Assembly (NCBI RefSeq): GCF_032362555.1
Contig: NC_083532.1
Span: 1,811,001-1,875,000 of the forward strand
Source: Amyelois transitella
Taxonomy: Eukaryota > Arthropoda > Insecta > Lepidoptera > Pyralidae
Length of the DNA stretch: 64,000 bases
Direction of reading: 5' to 3'
Below the pieces are notes generated by a model. The model saw only the letters and a program-made list of their open reading frames with translations. It searched no databases and had not been told where the DNA came from. Position numbers and translations under genes: made by a program. Below are positions 52,501-63,000 of the stretch, one piece after another; positions within the stretch are counted from its first letter, which is position 1; each line of letters begins with the position of its first letter.

Positions 52501-52536
52501 TACCTGTATTATATATATATATATATAATACAGGTA
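52501..52536. repeat. Perfect 36-bp palindrome in a TA repeat
   Basis: TACCTGTATTATATATAT followed at once by its exact complement. It lies in a longer TA-rich array (52450-52536), most of which can fold as a cruciform. Confidence 0.9.
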
Positions 52537-52551
52537 TTAGACGCTAGAAAG

Positions 52552-52674
52552 CGTAACGTACCTTAATTTTGTCTCAGTCGTTTCGTATCATGTTACAATG
52601 ATCCGTGGTCAGCGAGAGACGTGATGATGTGAACAAGATTCGAAACGTCCGAGATAAAATTAAGATACGTTACG
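52552..52674. repeat. Inverted repeat, ~44-bp arms
   Basis: Left arm 52552-52595 (CGTAACGTACCTTAATTTTG, TCTCAGTCGTTTCGTATCAT) and right arm 52631-52674 pair with few mismatches around a ~35-base loop. A relative of one arm is at 21360-21400 (TTTATCTCAGATGTTTCGAA), so it is part of a dispersed foldback family. Confidence 0.8.
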
Positions 52675-52689
52675 TGTGCGTTTAATACC

Positions 52690-52870
52690 TATACTATTAA
52701 TAATTAGTATAATGCAACGCGAAAGTAAAAAAAATAACTATTGCTGTTTCGGTTTTTAATACCTGTATTATTCATAATAAGTACATATAATGGAACGCGA
52801 AAGTTATAAAAAATAACTATCACTGTTTTACGTGAAACGAGACAGCGACAGTTTATTGCGCGATAAAAAC
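52690..52870 (+). repeat. Tandem ~90-bp repeat, two units
   Basis: AACGCGAAAGT, AAAAATAACTAT and TACTATTAATAATTAGTATAATG-like blocks occur twice. The second unit runs into GAGACAGCGACAG and GCGCGATAAAAACAGCGTCGC, blocks also seen at 15905-15975 and 52150-52205. Confidence 0.55.
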
Positions 52871-53111
52871 AGCGTCGCGCGTGTCATGCAGAACTTTTTA
52901 AATAATCCTACTTGGTAGGATTTTAAAATTGAAAAGCATACCTTTTTTTGTACAAAAGTTATAAATTATATACTACTCGTATATGTATAATTAAGCTAAG
53001 ATAATACACAAAAGGCCTTATCGCATTATGCAATCTCTTCCAGGCAACCACAAGAACATTTTTTTTTTTGTAAATAGAGATTTTCTGAGAAATGTTAAGT
53101 AGAAGGTACTC

Positions 53112-53412
53112 CTAGAGCGTCGATGGTCGAATCGGTTAGGTTAAAATGCGTGATGCGTAAAAAAAGGTACATGTTCAAATCCCACCTCGGCCATGCACCA
53201 ATGACTTTTTTCGAAGTTATGTACATTAGTTTGAATACTAACCGATGCTCTTGCGGTGAGGGAAAACATCGCGAGGAAACCTGCACATTCAGGCAACTGG
53301 GTGTGTAACAATGTGATTCAATACGGGTTAGGTTCTCCTGCAAAGGTGACCCCGGGCTCCTCTCCAGAGTGGTGAGGATGCAACCGGGACTATAGCCAGG
53401 AGGAAGAAGAAG
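53112..53412 (+). repeat. Family-D tRNA-derived SINE, reference copy
   Basis: Head GAGCGTCGATGGTCGAATCG with B-box-like GTTCAAATCCCACCTCGGCC, body ATGTACATTAGTTTGAATAC, TGCGGTGAGGGAAAACATCG, CGAGGAAACCTGCACATTCA, GGTTAGGTTCTCCTGCAAAG and CTCCTCTCCAGAGTGGTGAG, and a (GAA)n tail. It is the longest copy in the window; the family is about 300 bases. Confidence 0.85.
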
Positions 53413-53652
53413 ACTCCTAAACATTTTTGATATTTTTTTTTTAGAAATTTTTAACAGTATAAGAAATATTCCCGTGATGTTGGCAGAATTGTCGAACGAT
53501 TGTTAGTTTTGGATGGAAGAAATATTGTGGAATTAATGTGTTCCTATGTTAACATAGAATTGTTTTTTGTAAATAAAAATATATCGATGTTATCGATAAA
53601 CAATAAAGCTTGGTACAAGTACCAACAGCTGTACTAGAAATAATTACTTTTT

Positions 53653-53956
53653 ATGTGACACCGAAAAATTAACAAGAACAGCAAGTTTATACATTTCCTA
53701 AGGAGGTTATAAACTTTCGTAAGGTTCTAAACTAGAGATGAATTGTATTATCTTACGTCTACATGTTTGCAAATTAATCAATTTGCGTCGTCTCGTGGTA
53801 AATTTATAAACTTACAGATTGGTAAGATTCTAAACGGTTCAACCAATTTCATCTCTCGTTTAGAATCCCACAATAGTTTATATGTTTTTGGCATAATTAA
53901 AATTTTTTCCTAGGAAGTTTATAAAGTAGCTGTTTTTGTTATTTTTCTGTGACATA
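53653..53956. mobile_element. Foldback MITE of about 300 bp
   Basis: The two ends are inverted copies over about 55 bases (CACCGAAAAATTAACAAGAA versus, on the other strand, CACAGAAAAATAACAAAAAC), and a second nested inverted pair (CTAAACTAGAGATGAA, TTCATCTCTCGTTTAG) lies inside. Overall it is an imperfect palindrome with no coding. Target duplication is unclear. Confidence 0.7.
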
Positions 53957-54124
53957 TGCATAATTATATAATTGAAACTACAGTCAACGACAGAGAAACA
54001 TGATTCCCAAAACAAAACGATACCATAGGATAGGGATCTGGTTTGTCGTTGACTGTAAAATAGGGTATTAAAATAAACACCAAATGTATAGAATATTGTA
54101 AAGGTATAATATTATTACTTATTA

Positions 54125-54190
54125 TTATTCCCGTATGTGTTAAGTTCCCCTGCAAAGGTAGCGGAGGTCAGACGGGAGTCGCTTTGTGTA
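54125..54190 (+). repeat. Family-D SINE fragment
   Basis: CCCGTATGTGTTAAGTTCCC, CTGCAAAGGTAGCGGAGGTC match the family-D body variant also seen at 20670-20735. Confidence 0.5.
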
Positions 54191-54779
54191 AAAACCTGAC
54201 TCACTCAATCCAGGGTCGTGGTCATTAGACGTACATCGAAGGGTAAAGGGTCTGGGTCTCATAAAGCGTTAATTTAAAATGGAAATGTTTTTGGCATAAT
54301 TATAATTTTATAAGTGCACATGCGCAAAAGGTCTCTTTCGCCTCCATCTCATCATCATCTCATCCTCTAGCCTCCATGTAATTTCGAAACTTGTTTGTGC
54401 TTGCGCATCCTTGAAGTGTCAAATTCAAGGCTACTTATTTGCCGGGTGCTATATGTTATATTATGTATGGATCTAGTTGTCAGTTATCCCGCTAGAGGCG
54501 CGCAATGTCAAGGTATAAAACTGGCCTAAAATAGAAATTGAGGTTATAATGTCATATTCTAAAATAGATATTAAGTTGTATATATGTATTAAATATATTA
54601 TTAATTTAAATATAAGAAGTATAAATCGAATGAGTTGTTTTATTTTTAATTATTTTTATTAGGTACCTTCTTACTTTTTAAACCAGAGGAGTCAACAGTG
54701 TGTCGACACTATTCATTAATAATTAAATATTTTATCTAAACACATATAAAAGAAGAAAGCGAATGACGACTGACGCACA

Positions 54780-54927
54780 GCCCAAACCGCTGGGTCAAGA
54801 GACTTCAAATGTAGATTCTTTATTTGGTCTAGGGGTGCACCAAGAGAGCATTTTCCGAAATTCCCGCGAGAACGGGAACTATGGTGATTTTTCGTTCTAC
54901 GCGGACGAAGCTGCGGGCGTCCTCTAG
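54780..54927 (+). mobile_element. Non-autonomous Helitron 3' end
   Basis: ATTCCCGCGAGAACGGGAAC, TTTTTCGTTCTACGCGGACG, AAGCTGCGGGCGTCCT and CTAG, followed by T. The 5' boundary is uncertain. Confidence 0.65.
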
Positions 54928-55503
54928 TTGTTATATGACGTTTTCTCTTCACAAATAAACCATTGAACCATTCGCCATGAAACTTTTTGTATGGTATATT
55001 TTTTATGCGGGTCCTATCCCTAAGGTACCAGAGATCCCGCGGCACAATGATTGCTTAGGTGGTATATGTAGAAAAACAAATGAAACCATGATATATTGCA
55101 AATATCAACATATTTATTTCTTACTATATTTACATAATCCAAATACGAGTCAGTCTATCCTTGCTAATTCTTACCACTTCTATTTTATTACCGACAAATT
55201 TTATTAATAAAAATTAGCTCATATTTTTATCCAAACACACCAAACAAATATACAAAGATTTCCTTCACTTCATCATTGCAGAATCCATAGAATTAAAGAA
55301 ATAATTCAAATATGAATTTACGCGCTAGGCGTGTTTCGACTTTTTCTATCACACACTTAGCGTGTTTTAGTCTGCTCATCATGGTCTTTATTTTCTTGTG
55401 TTACTAAATGATTGTCCGCCAACTACCCAGTAGAAGAGCAATAAAAATTAAATTCGCGAAATTGCCACGAACAACACAGATTATTTGTTTAACTCGGTCG
55501 AGA

Positions 55504-55540
55504 CTGCATATTCAAGCAAAACTCTTGCTTGAATATGCAG
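55504..55540. repeat. Perfect 16-bp hairpin with 5-base loop
   Basis: CTGCATATTCAAGCAA, loop AACTC, TTGCTTGAATATGCAG. It lies in the repeat-poor block with a smaller perfect hairpin 50 bases on (AAACACGC, CTT, GCGTGTTT at 55592-55610). It is too short for a typical pre-miRNA stem, so a structured 3' UTR or protein-binding dyad is as likely. Confidence 0.85.
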
Positions 55541-57462
55541 ATCTTCACATCCTGATCATGAGCCTTGACCTTGTTCACCCCAGCTACTACCAAACACGCC
55601 TTGCGTGTTTAGAAAATCGACGACACACGCCCCGCGCGTTACGCTTAAATTAACTCGTAAAACCTTCAAACTCGAAGTTACAATGAATGCATGACATGTT
55701 AACTATAAAAAAATTCGTTCAATTACGTTTAATAAATTTTATCTAAATAAAAATAACTCCAATAAGAACTAAATAGTATTTATGTTTACTCAGTCTAAGA
55801 TGAAATATCTCGAGATATGTGTTAAATATACAACCAATAAAATAGGTTTTTATTGAGATCGATGCGCGGTATTGCGGTCGGAAACTTAAAATTGTAGTTT
55901 TACAATTAGTCAGCAGTTTAATTGTGTACACTGTGATAAAGTAAATATTTTTTTATTGCATGATTTCATTTACAGTTTTCTGTCACAATAACGCGCATAC
56001 GATATTAACTCAAAATAATAAATCTTGACTAGTGGTTATACATGGCATTAACTACAGTACACAATAAAATAAAATACCATAAAGAACTAAATATTTCACG
56101 ACTATGCATAAAATTGAGTATCATATAAAAAGAATAATGATTTAATTCGTCTATACATTAAAAATAAAGGCTTTAATATGGCAAATTTTATCTACAACAT
56201 AAAATAATGGCGAGCAATGTATGAATAAACATATTTTGAGACTGCTGCAACGCACCATTAATTTCTGATTTAGCTTTTTATGAAACTTATACTCCCTATA
56301 CAAATAATGTATTTTGTAAGCATTACAAAAATATTGTTGAAAACTCTTAGTCATATCAGGTAAATCATTCGTATTAGGATTATTTCATTTTTTAATCAAT
56401 GCAATTTTTACATGAAGTAAGCTACATTTTAATTCCCAGTTCTACTGTAAATTAAATAATTCCGTTGTATATTCATAATTTTATTGTACATTAATAATTG
56501 AAAATTTGTAAATGACATTTTATTTTTAAGACCATAGAATATTAAATATATATATTCAAAATAATCCATAACGCATTGCAACATCAAAACTATGCTTTCC
56601 GACACACATTCACCTCACAGGGTATATAATATATAATGAAAAAAAAATATTTTAATCATAGAAGGAAAATATAATAGCAGTCTCTAATTATATCACTCGG
56701 GATATGGCAACACTACTTAACAATACGTACTCTGTCAAACATAGCTTGATTTACAAGACAGCTATCAAATTTATACATAGATTCCATCTCTGTCACACTT
56801 ACTACAAGAACATAGTTCCGTCCTGTTTAAAATCAATCGTCGAAGTAAAAAACTCGTGCGGTAAAGTCTTTGACAGTTACAATGTACATAAATTATTATT
56901 TCTGACGTTGATTCAGGTTACATCCTCACCTTTCTGGAGTGGAGTGTGAGTGAGAGAGCGAGCGAGAGTGCGTAACAAATTCGTCCGGCCGTCCGAAAAT
57001 GTATCATAACTTATTACAATAAAGCACAAAATCGTCATATATATTACATATTTAAGGAGTATGCGCTTTATTCCAACACATTACGATCCATTTTTGAATG
57101 GTACTCTTATATATTTTTCAAATAAAATTGCTGATGTTATTTCATTTGTTTTTTGCTCTCATCTATGATAGTTGATCGTAGGATCAACACAATAAATACT
57201 TTTCTAAATGTACATCGTAATTGTCAAGAGAAATATCACTCGACCAGAAATATCAGTCATACCGCTAGTAAATTGAAAATCACGTCTAATTTATTTACAA
57301 CCTTAGTGAAGTCCGGTTACAATTATGTATAGATTTTTACGTAGGTTCGATCGGATAGTCCTATATTCATAATATTACTGGGATATTGTGGGTTTTAAAC
57401 TCTTTTGAAAACATTGCGAAATTCTAGAACATTCGAAGTTTTTGTAGATGACAATATACTTA

Positions 57463-57592
57463 CATACAATCACGCCTGTTCCTCATGAGGGTAGGCAGGT
57501 TAAGGCCCTAAAATTTAACGTGAATTTTCAGCAAGACTTATTCTGTAAGGGATAAAGACGTGATTACATATACATATATGTAAGTATGTTTT
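57463..57592. repeat. Family-A/C tail fragments, inverted
   Basis: ACATACAATCACGCCTGTTC, CTCATGAGGGTAGGCAG is a minus-oriented family-C tail; AAGGGATAAAGACGTGATTA, CATATACATATATGTAAGTATG is a plus-oriented family-A tail. Confidence 0.6.
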
Positions 57593-58957
57593 TTTCCCAA
57601 AAGAGTTCAAAACCCTTGTACGACATATATTTGGAATGGCACTACAAGTCATACAAAAACGTCACATCTATGTTAAACACCTATTTTTTTTCTTTACAAA
57701 TAACATACAATTATTATAATAACAACCGTTTTGTCTTTCCTTCAGATATGTTCAGCCTTCTGATCTACATTTAGACAAATGTATTATCGCTTTTGTTACA
57801 GCCTTTTTTGTTATTACTGGGAATATATTTGTTTATTTTGTTTAATCTACTCGTAATTTTCCATTAAAAAATTGATTACTTTTTATTGCAGTTTCCATTA
57901 TAATTAATTTATAATTTTATGCATGTATTAATATTAAAAACAAATAGTAGATTGTCATATATAACATTTTAGTTACAAAAATCTGCAATATATTACAAGG
58001 TCAGCTCAAATTAGGAACAAATAATTTAAGGTTAGATTCAATTGAAGTTAAGTTTCTCCGCTATCAGGTTAAAGTTAAACCTATGAAATAAGAATCTGGG
58101 GTCAGGTTTTGTAATTACCTATTTGTGATGTTTCAAGTGCTGTTGATTCCTATTAAAACATTCTTCAACTAACAAAGTGAATAATATAGCTTTTGCTAAA
58201 AGCGTACCACCTCCTCTAATCAACTTCCTCCTTTTTTTAAGTCGGTAAAATAAAAAATAAAGATACCAAAAAATCTTCTTAAATTAAATACATAACTCTC
58301 TGTGTATTGTCAAACTTAAATTCAGCGGTACGGAAGGCAAATGTGAATTAATTGAATTGAAAAATTATGTCCCCTAATATATATATAAATTAGTTAAATA
58401 GTAAATGATACAGAATTCACCTAGAACACTCTAGGTTTGGTGACCGTTGCCTTGAAGAAATACTAAATTACTGTACCAAAATGGTACCACAAACCATTAT
58501 AAAAGTACTTAAAATGGCGGGAATTACTTAGTGACAGTAATGAAAAGACGAGACCCACTAAATTCCAGAACCGGATTGGCGAGAAACACTGAGAAACAGT
58601 ATTAAAATGGCGAGAAATTCAATGTTCAATATTGTTCCATTAACAAAAATAGTCGTTCAGTATCCAATAACCTTAAAATATTTGTGTTGACCTTGCATAC
58701 ACTAGATATGTTTTTTTTTTTAATTTATTTCTGAGTATCGAATCATACAATTATTTGACCAATCAGTCAATAGCTTTGGTATACGTACAAATGGCAAGTC
58801 TGTCGCGTGTTGGGATCGTCGCTGTGATTTCACCGTTAATAATCTGTAAAATAAAAAATAAAAAAATGGTGTCACCGCAGATTATATACAACTTTGTAAC
58901 AAAGTAAGTGGACTGATGAACGGTTATTGTGCCCGAAGAATAAGCACATCAATTCGT

Positions 58958-59058
58958 TTCTTTAAGCCAAATAGTTGCACGTGGCCTATTAGTCTTTTTA
59001 AGACTTTCGGCTCTGTCTACCCCGCAAAGGATATAGACGTGATTATATGTATGTAATA
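58958..59058 (+). repeat. Family-A 3' fragment
   Basis: AAGCCAAATAGTTGCACGTG to CCCGCAAAGGATATAGACGT and an ATGT tail. Confidence 0.75.
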
Positions 59059-59111
59059 AGCGCAATGCGCACAAATTTGCACAGGTTCAAATATGACCAT
59101 GTAAAAATAAT

Positions 59112-59355
59112 GATGACGTGTGATTTCCAGCACTTAAGAATAGAACCACTCCATATCTTTCCCATGGATGTCGTAAAAGGGGGCTAAGGGATAGGCTTAT
59201 AAACTTGGTATTCCTCTTGTTGGCGATTAGCTAGCAACCTGTCACTATTTGAATCTCAATTCCATCATGAAGCCAGACAGCTCATCGTGGTCTTTCAGTC
59301 TTTTCGAGACAGTTATCACTGTCTACCTCGCAAGGGATGAAGACGTGACTAAATG
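59112..59355 (+). repeat. Family-A retroposon
   Basis: GTGTGATTTCCAGCACTTAA to TCGCAAGGGATGAAGACGTG, near full length, tail lost. Confidence 0.78.
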
Positions 59356-59671
59356 GTTATATTACTTAATTTTGTAATTGGTATTTCGTATCTATACATA
59401 TAATAAAACAGTAAAAATATTTTGTCTGTACATTTAGTATTTTTGACTGAAATGGATAGAGGGACACTTAGAATGAATAATAGAAAGCAATTTTTTTTTG
59501 TCTGTCTGACTGTATGTATGATCACCAGAGATCGGAATAGGTAGATTAAATTGGGGTCAATGAACTGAAACGTATATATAAATACGGACATGCCTCCGGG
59601 ATTGCGGGATTTGTAAATTATTAAAAAAATTTCCGGAATTTTTACAAGTGGGATGTAGAATATATTAGTAG

Positions 59672-60012
59672 TAGCTGTTTTCCCCCGACTTCGTTCACGT
59701 AAATTGTAATCCTATGTTACCCGCGGACAATGTAGTTTACTGTAAGTGTAAGTACTGAAATGGAATCCCGGAAAAGAGGCTTATCCATGTTATGCTTTCT
59801 ATGGTAATTCATGATGCAATACTTAAAATCAATCTACCTATTCCGATCTCTGATAATCACACTTATCCCCGAAAGTACTGAACCGATTTATTTAAAACTT
59901 TCACCAAAACCAAAAAAAGAGCATGAGTTTGCCTGCAAATAAGTTACCAAAATTAAAATTCAAACTCATTCATCATCATCGAAATTTACGCAAAGTCGCG
60001 GGCAACAGCTAG
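59672..60012. mobile_element. Helitron-like ends in inverted orientation
   Basis: The left end reads on the minus strand ACGAAGTCGGGGGAAAACAG, CTAC; the right end (plus) reads ACGCAAAGTCGCGGGCAACA, GCTAG. Both have the 3'-terminal hairpin form, so two insertions or an inverted duplication face away from each other. It ends 28 bases from the SV2-like stop. Confidence 0.5.
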
Positions 60013-60039
60013 TACCTATACAATATAGAATTCAACTTA

Positions 60040-63000
60040 CTATCTCCGTATAGCCAACACCGTGGCGGCCACAGACAGCAATGCACAGAGCAGGCAGCTG
60101 GCGGCGGGGCCGGCGTTCCCTGCTCCGCGCACGACTGCCGCTCCCATGTAAGCTACCGACAGTATCAGACCGTGTGCTGTGCACCTGTGTTAGAAAACGT
60201 TTTCATATAGTCAGTCACGTCTATATCCCTTGCGGGGCGGACGGAGCCAACAGTGTTGAAAACTGAAAGGCGACGTTCAGCTGTTAAGGCTTAATGATAG
60301 AATTGAGATTTAAATTGTGGCAGGTTGCTAGCCTGTCGCCTAAATGAAGAATTCCAAGTTAATAAGCATATCCCTTAGTCGCAGATATCCATGGGAAAGA
60401 AATAGGTCCTATTCTTTTTCTAATGGTGCCACAACTTTTTAATAATTTATTAAGACAATTTACTGTTTATATATATGTATATAAATACATATATGAAAAC
60501 AGCAAAATGATTTACTCAAAAATATGTATGTACTTAAGACGAAGAATAAATCCTCACAGATAAAAATACTTAAATGCAAAATTCCTGAAAATACCAAAAA
60601 TTAATTTTATTGTATGCCGTTTGCCTGGAAGAAATCCCTTCGTGGGATAATTCTTCTACTGCAAGTGATAATTTTTTTTTCTAACTATATAGGTACTATT
60701 CCTTGTGAATGTGTAAATATCTTTGCAACAAAGATATCACAAACAAACAAATATTTCCTTTTTTATTATAAAATTATTATAAAATAATTAATACTAGTGT
60801 ATATTATTTAATTATTTAATTAGGTATATATAGATTAATTGTTTAAGATAATCAAAATAAATTTAAATATTGAATTTTATTGTTATAAAAATGTCAGAAT
60901 AACAAAAAAAAAATATTTTTTATAGAAAGACTTACCTCAAATTGGCTGGGTACGAGTCCACCACGTTGACGCCCACAGTGAAGAAGATGAGCGTCAGGAA
61001 CATCCTGTACGCAGCTTCCAGTATATACAGGATGTGTTCTGTTCTGGCGAAGTATACGGCCGGCGATAGAATGATGAGTGCGGCGCATTGTGGAGCTGTT
61101 ACAATGGTGGAATATATTAGTTTGTTATATCTTTATTGCATAGAAATTTACACGGTAACAAGAAATAGTACATAGTTATAAAAGAAACAAATCAATTGCA
61201 ATGGCGGACATGTTCCATGAAGGGATCTTTTCCAGTTAACAAAAAAGGATATTAAAAAAAGGGAGGATATTTAAGAAAGGATATTTAATTCTGTTGTAGC
61301 GTGAAAAATTATTCTGGCTCGACCGCCACCAAAGGGAAGATCTTCCGCCAGGCTGGTGTTATGCCTGGGGAACCGCGCGACACACGATGATGAATCTGAG
61401 GTTGTATTTATGCTCCAATTCGTGAAATCTTCCTTCGGCGAGCAATCAGCCAAGAACGGAGCCGTGTGTCAGTTTACATCGTATAAGAAGTGTCAATCAG
61501 ACAATGGTTTCTCACTCAAAGGCCTGAGTTTGGGGGGCAGCGCGGCGGCGGCGGCGGCCAGCAGCGCGGCGCGCGCGGCGGCGGCGTGCTCGGCCAGCAG
61601 CCCGCGCAGGCGCGCGCGCAGGTCGGCGCGCCGCGCGCAGCCCGCCTGCATGCCGCGGATGGTGCTCGCGTTCAGCACGCACCGCGCGTCCAGCTCCCGG
61701 CCCAGCTCCATGTCCGTGTCGATGATGCTACGAGAGACACAGTGAGAAATGAGAGAAATAGCGAGAAATTCGGTTTGAAAGAGGAAATAGGTACATCGGT
61801 CACTCTTCAGACTAGCTCCTAGCCTAGCTCCATGTCCGTGTTGATGATGCTAAGGGAGAAACAGTGACAAATTCGGTTTGAAAGAGGAAATAGGTGAATC
61901 ACTCACTCTTCAGACTAGCTCCTATGCTATAAGAGAAACAGTGAGAAATTCGGTTTGAAAGAGGAAATAGGTGAATTGGTCACTCTTCAGACTAGCTCCT
62001 AGCCTAGCTCCATGTCCGTGTCGATAATGCTAAGAGAGAAAACGGTGATAAATTCGGTTTGAAAGAGGAAATAGGTAAATCGGTCACTCTTCAGACTAGT
62101 TCCTAGCCTAGCTCCATTTCCGTGTCGATGATACTAACAGAGAAACGGTGAGAAATTCGGTTTGAAAGAAGAAATAGGTGAATCAGTCACTCTTCAGACT
62201 AGCTCCTAGCCTAGCTCCATGTCCGTGTCGATGATGCTAAGAGAGAAACGGTGAGAAATTAGATTTGAAAGAGGAAATAGGTAAATCGGTCACTCTTCAG
62301 ACTAGCTCCTAGCCTAGCTCCATGTCCGTGTCGATGATGCTAAAGGAGAAACAGTGAGAAATTCGGATTGAAAGGGAGAATAGGTGAGTCTGTCACTCTT
62401 CAGGACTAATTGGCGGCCCAGCTTATTTATTTATTTAGGGACGCCAACAGGTTATACATTCTAAAAATTCACTCCCAAAATTAAATTCAAGCATGCAACC
62501 CAATTGTAGGTGAGCACAACTTTTAAAAATAACTTTAGAGTTACCCGGTTACAACTACATAGGTTCAAGTCTGTATCAATGATTCTAAGAGAAAAAGTGA
62601 GAAATTCTGATTCAAATGGACAATAGGTGAGTCTGTCACTCTTCAGACTAGCTCCCGGCCTAGCTCTATGTCTGTGTCAATAATTCTATGTGAGAAAAAG
62701 TGAGAAATCATGATTAATAGGGTGAGTCTGTCACTCTTCAGACTAGCTAGCGGCCCAGCTCCATTTCCGTGTCGATGATTCTACGAGTAAACGTGACAAA
62801 CCGTGATTAAAAGAGACAATAGACAAATCAATCTCTTTTCAGACTAACTGGTGGTCTGGCTCCATGTCTGTGTCAGGTGAGATGATGATGATGATGAGAG
62901 AAAAAGTCAGAAATCATGATTAATAGAATAAAATCAGAAGGCACAGCTCCACGTCTGTGGCGATGATTCTATAAGAGAAATGGAGAGATACATATACACA

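Larger units (their letters stand above)
52046..60039. other. Long gene-poor stretch
   Basis: Eight kilobases without a supported exon. 52-54.9 kb is repeats and foldbacks (listed separately). 55-59 kb is strikingly repeat-poor AT-rich DNA, which could be a long 3' UTR or conserved non-coding region of the SV2-like gene or of an unseen gene. AATAAA signals occur on both strands. ORFs at 55408-55653 and 56704-56949 have no recognisable domain. Confidence 0.5.

Noticed and set aside
55408-55949. ORFs in the repeat-poor block (55408-55653, 55743-55931)
   Set aside because: No domain, no codon bias, and one crosses the perfect hairpin at 55504; likely chance.
61490-61822. Plus-strand ORFs of 110 and 129 codons
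   Set aside because: They are antisense shadows of the very GC-rich exon 61516-61727, where stops are rare in every frame.
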